Part shown: piece by piece, positions 36,784-45,506 of the stretch
How the letters are laid out: every line of letters starts with the position of its first letter
Position numbering within the stretch: position 1 is the first letter of the stretch
From: DATAES01 sp963802415
GTDB lineage: Bacteria; Actinomycetota; Acidimicrobiia; Acidimicrobiales; JACDCH01
Length of the DNA stretch: 64,000 bases
Reading direction: 5' to 3'
Assembly (NCBI GenBank): GCA_963802415.1
Contig: CAWDIH010000003.1
Location: 767,379-831,378, forward strand
The notes under the pieces: model-generated
The model's database searches: none
Told to the model about the DNA's origin: nothing
Seen by the model: the letters and a program-made list of their open reading frames with translations, nothing else
Program-made: the position numbers and the translations under genes

Positions 36784-37776
36784 ATGGGCGTCAAGGTTCT
36801 GGTTGCGGCAGCGATGCTGGTCGTTGTCGTGTCTGCGTCCGCAACCCCGGGGGGCGCAACCGACTTCTCCCGGCCGTTCTTCGATCGCAACGGTGACTTC
36901 GTCGACGCCCCCGTCGTGGTCCGACCCGCCGGTGGCAACTTCGAATGGTTCTTTCAGGATTCGGCGGCACCGGTCACGTTCGGATCGGCGCCTATCGACG
37001 AGGTGGTCCCCGGAGATTACGACGGCGACGGGCGCGTCGACGCGGCCGTCGTGCGGCGGGGCACGCCCGCCGACACGTGGTTCGTGGCGTTTTCGAGGGG
37101 CGGGTTCCTGACTGTGCAGTGGGGAGACGACGCGCACGACGATCGCCCGGTGCCCGCTGACTACGACGGTGACGGGCGCACCGACATTGCCGTGTGGCGC
37201 CCCACCAGCCCGGCAGCCACATGGTTCGTTCGCAATTCGTCCGGCGGGTCCACGATTGCGAACTTCGGCGACGGGCTGATCGATCACCCGGTCCCGGCGG
37301 ACTTCGACTGCGACGGACGCGCCGACTTGAGCGTTCATCGCGCGACGGCGGGGCCGAGCAGCGCTACAGACTTCATCCTCCGATCCAGCCTGTTCGGCAT
37401 CGTGGTGTCGGAGCAGTTCGGCATCGCCACCGACACCTATGTGCCCAGCGATGTGAATGGCGACGATTGTGCGGACCTCACGGTCGTGCGCATGCTGGAC
37501 GATGGAACGCTGCGATGGTTCAGCGACATCAACGGCGGCGGGTTCCAGACGGTCGACTGGGGCACCACCGCCAACGCTGACGACATCGCCGCGGCCGACT
37601 ACAACGGCGACGGCATCACCGACATCGCGGTGTTCCGCCTAAACGGGGCGCACGGCCAGCTGCTGGCCCGCAACGGAGCAACAGGGCAGCTGATCCAGCT
37701 CCCACCTTTCGGTGACACGGCCACCGACACCAACGTGGTCGGCACCTACAACGACCAGTTGGTACTTGAGAGTTAG
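36784..37776 (+). CDS. Exported FG-GAP/VCBS-like repeat protein
   Basis: 330 residues. Signal peptide VLVAAAMLVVVVSASATPGG, then about six repeats built on PGDYDGDGRVDAAVVR, PADYDGDGRTDIAVWR, PADFDCDGRADLSVHR and AADYNGDGITDIAVFR. The D-x-D-G-x-x-D pattern binds calcium in FG-GAP/VCBS beta-propellers. The repeats relate to the GDWNGDG repeats of the other exported proteins here, but without the WYLRNS half. There is no enzyme domain, so a surface-binding role is likely. ATG 36,784 has GGGGGA 6 bases upstream. Confidence 0.8.
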   Translation: MGVKVLVAAAMLVVVVSASATPGGATDFSRPFFDRNGDFVDAPVVVRPAGGNFEWFFQDSAAPVTFGSAPIDEVVPGDYDGDGRVDAAVVRRGTPADTWFVAFSRGGFLTVQWGDDAHDDRPVPADYDGDGRTDIAVWRPTSPAATWFVRNSSGGSTIANFGDGLIDHPVPADFDCDGRADLSVHRATAGPSSATDFILRSSLFGIVVSEQFGIATDTYVPSDVNGDDCADLTVVRMLDDGTLRWFSDINGGGFQTVDWGTTANADDIAAADYNGDGITDIAVFRLNGAHGQLLARNGATGQLIQLPPFGDTATDTNVVGTYNDQLVLES

Positions 37777-37830
37777 CGGGCTCGGTCACCCAACCGCGAA
37801 CAAGCAGGCAGACCCACAAGCGAGCGACAG

Positions 37831-37856
37831 CCAACGTGCGGAGTTGCGTACGTTGG
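37831..37856. terminator. Short hairpin between two + strand genes, possible terminator
   Basis: CCAACGT and ACGTTGG are perfect complements around a 12-base loop, 55 bases after the FG-GAP gene stop. There is no T-run, so its role is uncertain. Confidence 0.3.
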
Positions 37857-37921
37857 TGCGACGGTTGTTCGACGGTGGGCGAAGCCGTCGTCGGTAAGCC
37901 GTAGGTGGGGGTACACAACTG

Positions 37922-39466
37922 GTGTCGCCGACCGCGAATGTGAGGCGACACTGGGACGGTGCTCGGCGTGATGATGTACGTGACGCCAAACCAGATGTGT
38001 TTACGATTCCCGACATCAGCGCCATTCGTGGAGATGCACACCAGATCGATGACGGGTCAGCCACTGACGCGCTGAGACCCGAGATCGAATCCGCCGCCAC
38101 CACGATGCGTCGGCGCATTCGCACACGTCGCATCGATCCCGTGATCGTCAGTCTCGTCGCCGGGTTCTGCATGCTCCGGATCCTCGCCGTCATTCGACTT
38201 CCGGCGGGGCGAACCAACGACTCCGCGGACTACGAGTTCTTGTCGTTTGCCGGGCATCAGCGGCGGCCGTGGACGGTTCCGCTTCTGTACGACCTCGTCA
38301 GCAATGACGGAGCCCGAATAATCGCGCAAGCGATCATCGGCGCGATTGCTTGGTCAATCCTCGCCGTGGCTCTTGCAGCTGAGATCAGAGAACTGCGCGT
38401 GCGGCGGCTTCTCGTAGGGGCGACGCTCGCGCTCGGACTCGTCGTGGTCGTCGCGAGTTGGGACACCATGATGCTGAGCGAGTCGGTGGGACTGTCGCTC
38501 ACTGTCCTGCTCATCGCGATGTGGTCACGATGGCTTCGCCATCCGGGTATCGCGACGGGCGTGGCCTTGGTCGTAATCACGACCCTGTGGATGTTCGTCA
38601 GGCAAGATCACCTCTACGTCGTGTGGGGCCTGGCAATCGTCTCCGTTTGCGCCGCGTCGCGGGCATCCCACCGTCTCGCCTGGCTCGCGTTGGCGGCCGC
38701 GCTGGCGGTTCTCGGCGCCTGGGGACAGCAGACCTACTCGGCCAACCGTGTCCTGGCCGACTTCAACGTCGCTGAGAACATCGCCGACCGAATCATCCCG
38801 AGTACGAGCCGGACGGCATGGTTCGTCGATCACGGCATGCCCCTGCCCGCTGGCGTCACGCCCGGGCACGACCTGCCTACCAACCCTTCTATCGCACCCG
38901 CAGACGTGCTTCGCCTCGATCCTGCGTTTCGCGACTGGGTGCACGAACACGGCATGAAGCGGTACGTGCAGTTCCTTGCGACACATCCCTGGTTCACGTT
39001 CAGGGCGCCACTGGGTGACTTCCTCGGGACGTCAACCGCAACTGGGTCTCCAGAGCCAAGCGTGGCGATGCTGGCTCCCGATCAGAACTACGGCGAGGCG
39101 CGAGACATGCTCCCGGCACCAATCGAAGACGCGCTGCTGAAGCCGGGCAATGCGGGGAATGTGGTCATCGGGTCGATGGTCCTCGCCGCGTGTCTGGTGT
39201 TGCAATGGCGCAAGCGAGGCTATGACCCGCGATGGTCGCTTCCGCTCGCCATCGTCGCCATCGACGGCGTGATGCTGTGGGTGATCTGGCATGGCGCTCC
39301 CGGCGAAGCAGCTCGACACGCGCTCGCTGACGCCGCCTCACTCCGAATCGCGCTGTTGTTCGTTGCCGCGTTGCTCGTCGATCGATGGCTAGAGGATCGC
39401 CGCGCACCCGTACTCGACGGTGCTGCGCGCCATCCCGACTTCGACGCCCACGAGGCCGCTCGCTAG
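37922..39466 (+). CDS. Polytopic membrane protein, function unknown
   Basis: 514 residues with about ten hydrophobic segments starting near residue 75 (PVIVSLVAGFCMLRILAVIR). The first loop reads RTNDSADYEFLSFAGHQRRP, whose acidic residues after the first segment recall GT-C transferases. A long polar loop of about 150 residues holds SRTAWFVDHGMPLPAGV. GTG 37,922 gives a long hydrophilic N-terminus; ATG 38,105 is the alternative and would start just before the first segment. I do not recognise a named family. Confidence 0.65.
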   Translation: MSPTANVRRHWDGARRDDVRDAKPDVFTIPDISAIRGDAHQIDDGSATDALRPEIESAATTMRRRIRTRRIDPVIVSLVAGFCMLRILAVIRLPAGRTNDSADYEFLSFAGHQRRPWTVPLLYDLVSNDGARIIAQAIIGAIAWSILAVALAAEIRELRVRRLLVGATLALGLVVVVASWDTMMLSESVGLSLTVLLIAMWSRWLRHPGIATGVALVVITTLWMFVRQDHLYVVWGLAIVSVCAASRASHRLAWLALAAALAVLGAWGQQTYSANRVLADFNVAENIADRIIPSTSRTAWFVDHGMPLPAGVTPGHDLPTNPSIAPADVLRLDPAFRDWVHEHGMKRYVQFLATHPWFTFRAPLGDFLGTSTATGSPEPSVAMLAPDQNYGEARDMLPAPIEDALLKPGNAGNVVIGSMVLAACLVLQWRKRGYDPRWSLPLAIVAIDGVMLWVIWHGAPGEAARHALADAASLRIALLFVAALLVDRWLEDRRAPVLDGAARHPDFDAHEAAR

Positions 39467-39619
39467 TGGGATGGTTTGTGCGCCTAGCTGCGCAATCGAG
39501 TTGGTGCGCTCGATCGCGAGCCCGTCGTTGGGCCAGCGATCGCCGAAGTGCCGACGAGATAGGACGGCGTCACTGCCTCCGAACTTGGGTCGCCATGTAG
39601 TCGCCGGTCTCGGGACCTC

Positions 39620-39648
39620 TTGACACGAGGCACCGTATGACATGAAAT
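39620..39648 (+). promoter_or_regulatory. Duplicated promoter, copy 2
   Basis: TTGACA (39,620-39,625), 17-base spacer, TGAAAT (39,643-39,648), then a leader, CCGTGGAGGAAGC and ATG 39,703, all closely matching 35,899-35,999. Confidence 0.65.
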
Positions 39649-39702
39649 AGCACGAGGTCTTCCCCTCGGATGTCGCCGTGTCGCCATTCCGTGGAGGAAG
39701 CG

Positions 39703-39744
39703 ATGCTCGTCGCCGTCGCCACGCCCACCGAGTTCGCTGACCAA
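39703..39744 (+). pseudogene. Orphan 5' end copy of the 35,997 gene
   Basis: Encodes MLVAVATPTEFAD, against MLVAVAEGTPTEFAV in the intact gene. Similarity stops abruptly after about 13 codons; the frame continues for another 110 codons of unrelated sequence. Either a truncated duplicate or a leader peptide unit copied together with its promoter. Confidence 0.5.
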
Positions 39745-39770
39745 CTGGTTCTTCCCTCCCCCCACCCCAA

Positions 39771-39824
39771 CCCGTTCTGGCGTCAACCAGCGCGAGTACC
39801 CGTGCCCAATGACGCCAGAACGGG
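39771..39824. repeat. 15-bp perfect inverted repeat
   Basis: CCCGTTCTGGCGTCA (39,771-39,785) pairs perfectly with TGACGCCAGAACGGG (39,810-39,824) across a 24-base loop. It lies right after the point where the duplicated leader loses similarity. It could be a terminator without a T-run or an element end. Confidence 0.6.
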
Positions 39825-40073
39825 GAACCGGGCGCGACGCGCGGGCTTGTACTGCTCCGGCGGCCAACTGGCTAGCCGCGGCCGGCTCGGGGTTGCCGGT
39901 CAGGTCGTGATGATCGGGCACCGCTACGGCGTCTGGCACCGCCACTCAAAGTCGGCGGGGAGCAGCCGATGGTTTTGGGTGCAAAGCCTGCCTACAGTCG
40001 CCTGGCCGCTCACCGCTGCGGTCAGCTCTTCATCCCGTTGTGCTGGCCCCTCTCTCATGCGGCAAGCGGCGCA

Positions 40074-41510
40074 ATGACGGGTCGAAAGGTTCTCGCCAAA
40101 CTGACTGCGGTCGCGCTTGCTGTTGCCGTCGTCGTATTCGCTTCGTCGACTTCGCCAGCAGCGGCGCAGGCCACTTCCAAGGGGAAGACCGACGCTGAGT
40201 ACGAAGCGCAACTTCGCTCGGCATCCGCGACAGGAGCGGAGACGCTCAGCGCCTCAACGGTGTCAGCGACACGGACCGAAACGGTGAGCGCTGCGGCCAA
40301 CACCGTTGTCGCCACCTCCGTCGCGGGCGGCCAGGACTCCGTTGGCGACGGCAACCCGGTGACCTTCTGCCAAGGCGACATCACGTCCTTTGGCGCGTCC
40401 TACTCGACGACGGTGGGAATCTGGCTCACAACCGCCTGTGGCTCCAGTCCCACCGGCGCGAACTGGACGCCGGGGATCACCCACATCATCTGGTCGATCG
40501 ACGTCAACGGTGATGGCATCGACGATTACTCCGCGTTCTTCGAAAACTTCTTGGGAGTCACCGCTCCCGTCTACTTCACCAACGGGGACTTCGTCAGAGT
40601 CTGCGACGCAACACCGAACTGGGATGGCAACGCAGCATTCTCGACGACCTTCTCACCGTCCTGCATCGGCAATCCTTCATCGTTCCGGGCGCAGGCGTAC
40701 ATGGTCTGGGATGAGAACCCGTTCGGGTCGACGTGCATCTGCCCCTACGACGTCGCGCCCAACGGCTTCGGGCATTCCGCACCCGTCGTTCAAACCATCC
40801 CGCCCCCGCCGCCCCCGCCGCCCCCGCCGCCCGCAGTCGCGCACTGGTACCTCCACAACGGGGTTGGGCCCGGCGCCGGCGACATTGCGTTTGCCTATGG
40901 ACTGAGGCGCTACACACCAGTTGTCGGCGACTGGGACGGCAACGGCACACAAACGGCCGGCGTGTTCGACAACGGGACGTGGTACCTGCGGAACTCCAAC
41001 GCCGCCGGCGGACCGGACATCGTCATCAACTACGGCGCTGCCGGCTACACCCCCGTCGTCGGCGACTGGGACGGCAACGGCACCGACACCCTCGGCGTCT
41101 ACTACAACGGCTTCTTCTACCTCCGCAACAGCAACACTCCCGGACCGCCCGACATCGTCATCAACTACGGCGCCGCCGGCTACACCCCCGTCGTCGGCGA
41201 CTGGGACGGCAACGGCACCGACACCCTCGGCGTCTACTACAACGGCTTCTTCTACCTCCGCAACAGCAACACTCCCGGACCGCCCGACATCGTCATCAAC
41301 TACGGCGCCGCCGGCTACACCCCCGTCGTCGGCGACTGGGACGGCAACGGCACCGACACCCTCGGCGTCTTCGTCAGCGGCTGGTGGTACCTGCGCAACA
41401 TGAACACCGGTGGCGCCCCCGACATCTCCGCGAACTATGGCGCTGCCGGCTACACGCCAATCGTCGGGCGCTGGACTGGGACAGTTGACGGCTTCGGCGT
41501 CGTGACCTGA
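40074..41510 (+). CDS. Exported protein with WYLRNS/GDWDGNG repeats
   Basis: 478 residues. Signal peptide KLTAVALAVAVVVFASSTSPAAA, a Ser/Thr/Ala-rich segment, then a domain of about 150 residues (GDGNPVTFCQGDITSFGASY to GFGHSAPVV) with several cysteines and one IDVNGDGIDDYSAFF motif. A run of eleven prolines follows, then five 45-residue repeats. The N-terminal domain is not recognised. The proline run probably spaces the repeat module from it. ATG 40,074 is chosen because the signal peptide starts there. Confidence 0.8.
   Translation: MTGRKVLAKLTAVALAVAVVVFASSTSPAAAQATSKGKTDAEYEAQLRSASATGAETLSASTVSATRTETVSAAANTVVATSVAGGQDSVGDGNPVTFCQGDITSFGASYSTTVGIWLTTACGSSPTGANWTPGITHIIWSIDVNGDGIDDYSAFFENFLGVTAPVYFTNGDFVRVCDATPNWDGNAAFSTTFSPSCIGNPSSFRAQAYMVWDENPFGSTCICPYDVAPNGFGHSAPVVQTIPPPPPPPPPPPAVAHWYLHNGVGPGAGDIAFAYGLRRYTPVVGDWDGNGTQTAGVFDNGTWYLRNSNAAGGPDIVINYGAAGYTPVVGDWDGNGTDTLGVYYNGFFYLRNSNTPGPPDIVINYGAAGYTPVVGDWDGNGTDTLGVYYNGFFYLRNSNTPGPPDIVINYGAAGYTPVVGDWDGNGTDTLGVFVSGWWYLRNMNTGGAPDISANYGAAGYTPIVGRWTGTVDGFGVVT
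41062..41470 (+). repeat. 135 bp tandem repeats inside the 40,074 gene
   Basis: The word GCGACTGGGACGGCAACGGC recurs at 41,062, 41,197 and 41,332, spaced exactly 135 bases. The first two units are nearly identical at DNA level. Confidence 0.9.
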
Positions 41511-41636
41511 CCAGACTGCCAACGCGATCAGCAGGCGCGGGACGCGAACTCGGTAGTCCGACGTCACGGGGACATCGCTGTGGCGGACGTCCGTGGCGGC
41601 GTGCCGCATGCGCGCCGGTGTGCGAGGGTGACGGCG

Positions 41637-43454
41637 ATGGCTCCGTCCCACTCCCATCGTGCATACAGGCTCGTCTGGGCATCACGAGTACTCGTGGCTC
41701 TCGCCCTCGTGCTCGGCTCGATGGTCGCGACCACGTCCACCGCGGGCGCCGCGCCGGTGCCCGCAGGGTTCACCGACACGACGATCTCGGGCCTCCGCGC
41801 CCCAACCTCGATGGCGATGTTGCCGGATGGTCGAGTGGTCGTCGCCGAGCAGACCGGGGCTGTCCGCGTCGTCAAGGGTGGCGGGCTGCTCGCGCCGCCG
41901 TTCGTGACGCTGAACGTCGATCCCACAGGTGAGCGCGGGCTGATCGGCGTGGCCGTGGACCCCGGCTTCCCGGCCAGGCCGTTCATCTACGTGCACTACA
42001 CCGTGCCGGGGTCGCCGGCCCACAACCGGGTCAGCAGGTTCACCGCCGCTGGCGACGTTGCCGCTCCCGGCAGCGAGCACGTTGTCCTGGACCTCCCGCC
42101 GCTCACCGCTGCAACGAACCACAACGGCGGTGCGATCCACTTCGCTCCCGACGGGACCCTACTGGTCGGTGTCGGCGAGAACGCCAACGCACCACGAGCG
42201 CAGCAACTCACCAACCCGTTCGGCAAGATCCTCCGCGTGGATCCCACGAGCGGCCTGGCTCCGAGCAGCAACCCGTTCGTCAACTTGCCTGGCGCCGACC
42301 CTCGGATCTGGGCCTACGGGCTGCGGAACCCATTCACGTTCGCGTTCCAGCCGGGAACAGGGCGGCTCTACATCAACGATGTCGGTCAGAGCTCGTTCGA
42401 AGAGATCGACGAAGGCTTCCGTGCCGGACTCAACTTTGGTTGGCCGACGACGGAAGGGCCGACGTCGAATCCCGCTTTCACCTCGCCGGTGTTCTTCTAC
42501 GGCCACGGCTCCAGTGAAACGACCGGCTGCGCAATAGCCGGCGGCACCTTCTACAACCCGGTGACGCCATCGCTTGGTAACGACTTCGTCAGCGACTACT
42601 TCTTCGCCGATCTCTGCAGTGGTTGGATCCGGCGTATGGATGCGGCCACACGTCAAGTGTCGACGTTCGTGCCTCTCAACGGCGTCGCCGGACCGGTTGA
42701 CCTGCTTACGACCCCGAGTGGGTCACTGCTCTATCTCGCGCACAACAGCGGCGTGCTCGGACGGATCGGCCGCCAGCAATCGTGGTTCCTACGTACGTCC
42801 AACACGCCCGGGAGACCCCAGATTGCGAACGTCATCGGTACCCTCGGCCCGTCCCTTGCCTGCGATTGGGACGGCAATGGGACTGCAACCCCGGGCCTAT
42901 ACCTCGATGGCACCTGGTATCTGTGGAACAACTTCGACGGCGGTCCGCCGGCGGTCACCTTCGCGTACGGGGGCCCGGGAGATCAACCAGTGTGCGGCCG
43001 TTGGACCGCGGGTGGACAGACGGACACCATCGGCGTGTACGAGGCCGGGCACTTCTTCCTGAAGACCAGCAACGGCGCTGGCCCACCCGACTTCGACATC
43101 CGTTACGGAACCCCGGGCGATCGTGTCGTGGTCGGCGACTGGAACAACGACGGCAGAGACACAATCGGCGTGTACGCGTTCAACCACTTCTACCTGCGCA
43201 ACTCGAACGACGCCGGCGCACCCTCACTCGACGTCTTCTACGGCGGGCCCGGTTCGATCCCCCTCGCCGGCAACTGGGACGGTGTCGGGGGCGACGGGAT
43301 CGGCGTGTACGCGTTCAACCACTTCTACTTGCGCAACACGACCGACGCCGGGCCACCGAGCCTTGACGTCTTCTACGGTGGACCGTTCGACCGCCCGTTG
43401 ACGGGCCACTTCACGCCAGGCCCTGACACGATCGGCGTGGTCACGGCAGCCTGA
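41637..43454 (+). CDS. Exported glucose/sorbosone dehydrogenase-like beta-propeller with C-terminal repeats
   Basis: 605 residues. Signal segment WASRVLVALALVLGSMVA, then a GSDH/PQQ-type propeller. LRAPTSMAMLPDGRVVVAEQ, RGLIGVAVDPGF, ATNHNGGAIHFAPDGTLLVG (the His-Asn-Gly-Gly quinone/substrate region), LRNPFTFAFQPGTGRLYIND and AGLNFGWPTTEG are diagnostic. Family members oxidise aldoses outside the membrane with PQQ, although many homologues have no proven activity. About five repeats follow from residue 380. ATG 41,637 has GAGGGTGA 5 bases upstream. Confidence 0.88.
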   Translation: MAPSHSHRAYRLVWASRVLVALALVLGSMVATTSTAGAAPVPAGFTDTTISGLRAPTSMAMLPDGRVVVAEQTGAVRVVKGGGLLAPPFVTLNVDPTGERGLIGVAVDPGFPARPFIYVHYTVPGSPAHNRVSRFTAAGDVAAPGSEHVVLDLPPLTAATNHNGGAIHFAPDGTLLVGVGENANAPRAQQLTNPFGKILRVDPTSGLAPSSNPFVNLPGADPRIWAYGLRNPFTFAFQPGTGRLYINDVGQSSFEEIDEGFRAGLNFGWPTTEGPTSNPAFTSPVFFYGHGSSETTGCAIAGGTFYNPVTPSLGNDFVSDYFFADLCSGWIRRMDAATRQVSTFVPLNGVAGPVDLLTTPSGSLLYLAHNSGVLGRIGRQQSWFLRTSNTPGRPQIANVIGTLGPSLACDWDGNGTATPGLYLDGTWYLWNNFDGGPPAVTFAYGGPGDQPVCGRWTAGGQTDTIGVYEAGHFFLKTSNGAGPPDFDIRYGTPGDRVVVGDWNNDGRDTIGVYAFNHFYLRNSNDAGAPSLDVFYGGPGSIPLAGNWDGVGGDGIGVYAFNHFYLRNTTDAGPPSLDVFYGGPFDRPLTGHFTPGPDTIGVVTAA

Positions 43455-43507
43455 GATCGCGTCGACCAGGGAGACAGGCAGCTCGCGGGACACGAACCCC
43501 CCTGTTG

Positions 43508-44903
43508 CTACGGTCGCTTGAACATGCGTAGGAGCTCGATCAGCGTGCGGACGCCGTATCCGGTTCCACCCGCAGACAGTTCACCGTCGTCATCATCGCC
43601 GAACGCGGGACCGGCGATGTCGAGGTGGGCCCACGGGATACCTTCGCCGACGAACCGCCGCAGGAACAGCGCGGCGACGATCGTGCCCGCGGGACGGCCG
43701 CCGACGTTCTTCAGATCCGCGATCTTCGACTCGAGGTCGCGCGCGATAGTCGCCGTACAACGGCAGTGGCCACAGGGGCTCGCCGGCAGCTTCGGCAGCG
43801 GCCTGAACCTGCGCGGTGAACGACTCGTTGTTGCCGAGCACTGCCGCGACTTTGCCGCCGAGCGCGACCACGGCCGCGCCCGTGAGCGTGGCGAGGTCGA
43901 CGATGGCGGCGGGATGCTCTTCGCTCGCGGCCACCAGTCCGTCGGCCAGGATCAGCCTGCCTTCGGCGTCGGTGTTGAGCACCTCGACCGTCGTCCCGTT
44001 GCGATAGCGGATGACGTCGCCGACCCGTTCCGCGTCGCCACCGAGCATGTTGTCGGTGAAGGGGAGGACGCCCGCACCCGCACCTTCACGTCCACGTCGC
44101 GCGCCACCGACATGGCGGCGGCGACGGCCGCGGCACCCCCCATGTCGCCCTTCATGCCCACCATGCCGTCCGTCGACTTGATCGAGAGACCGCCCGAGTC
44201 GAACGTGATGCCCTTTCCCACCGAGCGCGACCGTCATCCGCGCCGCGGTCTCGGGTTCGTAGGTCAACTCGACCCACCGTGGCGGGTTCGTCGACCCACG
44301 GTTCACCGCGAGCAAGCCGGCGTAACCGGCCTTGGCGATCGCGTTCTCCGTCAGCACCTTGACACCGAGGCCCGACCGCTTGGCGAGCGCACGCAACTCC
44401 TCCGCGAACGCCGGCGGCGGTCAGCGATCCGCCAGGCTCGTTGACGAGATCACGGGCGACGGCGACCGCCTCGGCGATGCGGCGCGCCGCGATCGAGCGC
44501 GGTGCGGCGCGCGATCCCCGCCGCCGACCACGGTGACCGACTGGATCTTGTTCGGCTTCGGGTCCGAGCGGTACTTCGTGAAGCGATACGCGCCGAGCGA
44601 CGAACCCCTCCGCCACGGCCTGGCCGCGCGGGCAACGTCGGTCGCGATGCGCCGACTGTGCGCCGCGCCTGCGCGCCACGGCAGCCGGCTGCACGCCGGA
44701 GCGCTCGATCGTCGGGTCCGTTCGAGCCGTTGTCACCGAGCCCGACGAGGAGCCGTGCCCGGGAGCAGGACGGTCCTGCCGACCTTCGCCTCGAAGCCGG
44801 CGGCCCGAACCACCGGATCGTCGGGCTCGGACCCGATGGTGACGCCTTCCACGACGAGGTCGACGTCGTCGGGGACGTCGCGAGCGAGATCGAACGAGAT
44901 CAC
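43508..44903 (-). CDS. pepA: Leucyl aminopeptidase, M17 family (several frameshifts)
   Basis: Two-metal cytosolic aminopeptidase. Recognisable blocks in successive frames are a divergent N-terminal domain (ISFDLARDVPDDVDLVVEGV), KGITFDSGGLSIKSTDGMVG (metal and catalytic Lys region), MKGDMGGAAAV, NTDAEGRLILADGLVAA (metal ligands and catalytic Arg), then AALFLRRF, PWAHLDIAGPAF and GYGVRTLIELL at the C-terminus. At least four single-base shifts lie between 43,590 and 44,740. Every block is in the right order, so the gene is probably intact in the organism. GTG 44,903 overlaps the pduO stop as GTGA. Confidence 0.85.
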
Positions 44904-45439
44904 TGGTCCTCCCGAGATGGCAACGACGTTCCCTCCTGCCAGCGGGCCATCGTCCACAGCAGGTCGGACAAGCGGTTCAGGTACGGCACGACGTACGACT
45001 CGTCGCCGGATGTGGCGAGGGCGTTCCGTTCCGCTCGACGAACGACCGTCCGCGCCACGTCGAGCAAGGCCGCGACGCGGGTCTCGCCCGGTACCACGAA
45101 CTCGGTCGGTGGATCGAACCGGCTCGACAGTGCGTCGATCGATGCTTCGAGGGCGATGACCATGTCGTTCGTCACCAGGTTCTGTCCCGCGGTCAGCTTC
45201 GACCGGTTGGAAGGATCGGTCGCCAGCTCGGCCATCAGGACCCACAGATCGCGCTCGAGGCCGACGAGCATCGCGTCGAGCTCGCTCCCCCGATCGCATT
45301 CCGCCCGCGCCACGCCGAGGGCGGCCTGCGCCTCGTCGGCCGCGCCGTACGCCGTCGGCGCCGGACCGTCCTTGCGCACTCGCCCACCGAAGAGCAACCC
45401 GGTCGTACCGTCGTCGCCCTTGCGCGTGTAGATCCTCAC
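44900..45439 (-). CDS. PduO-type ATP:cob(I)alamin adenosyltransferase
   Basis: Makes adenosylcobalamin, the cofactor of the mutase at 6,206. 179 residues. The N-terminal IYTRKGDDGTTGLLFGGRVR is the ATP-binding signature. YGAADEAQAALGVARA, FVVPGETRVAALLDVARTVV and YLNRLSDLLWTMAR are the helical-bundle motifs around the corrin site. GTG start with a -10 box 7 bases upstream. The stop overlaps the pepA start. Divergent from metH, another B12 enzyme. Confidence 0.92.
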   Translation of the reverse strand: MRIYTRKGDDGTTGLLFGGRVRKDGPAPTAYGAADEAQAALGVARAECDRGSELDAMLVGLERDLWVLMAELATDPSNRSKLTAGQNLVTNDMVIALEASIDALSSRFDPPTEFVVPGETRVAALLDVARTVVRRAERNALATSGDESYVVPYLNRLSDLLWTMARWQEGTSLPSREDQ

Positions 45440-45446
45440 CGGCGGG

Positions 45447-45452
45447 AGCCTA
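45447..45452 (-). promoter_or_regulatory. -10 box of a probable leaderless promoter for the adenosyltransferase
   Basis: On the minus strand TAGGCT, 7 bases, then GTG at 45,439. It lies 41 bases from the opposing metH -10 box, so the two promoters share their upstream DNA. Confidence 0.6.
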
Positions 45453-45493
45453 TGACGGTGACGAATGGCATTCGGTCGGGTTGGTGCTCCCCG

Positions 45494-45499
45494 TACAAT
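45494..45499 (+). promoter_or_regulatory. -10 box of a probable leaderless promoter for metH
   Basis: TACAAT, 7 bases, then ATG at 45,507. There is no room for a 5' leader, so a cobalamin riboswitch is not expected here. Confidence 0.7.
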
Positions 45500-45506
45500 C
45501 GTCCGA

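Larger units (their letters stand above)
39467..40073. other. 607-base stretch without a confident gene
   Basis: Holds the duplicated promoter/leader (39,620), a 15-bp hairpin (39,771-39,824) and a TACAGT box at 39,993 that may serve the gene at 40,074. The open frame 39,703-40,077 shares only its first codons with the 35,997 gene and then has no recognisable protein character, so I do not call it a gene. Confidence 0.6.

Noticed and set aside
39703..40077. Open frame following the duplicated promoter as a full gene
   Set aside because: Only the first 13 codons resemble a known protein; the rest reads through a hairpin and into the promoter of the next gene.
45440..45506. Cobalamin riboswitch upstream of metH or the adenosyltransferase
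   Set aside because: Both genes have -10 boxes 7 bases from the start codon, and the whole gap is 67 bases, too short for the riboswitch.
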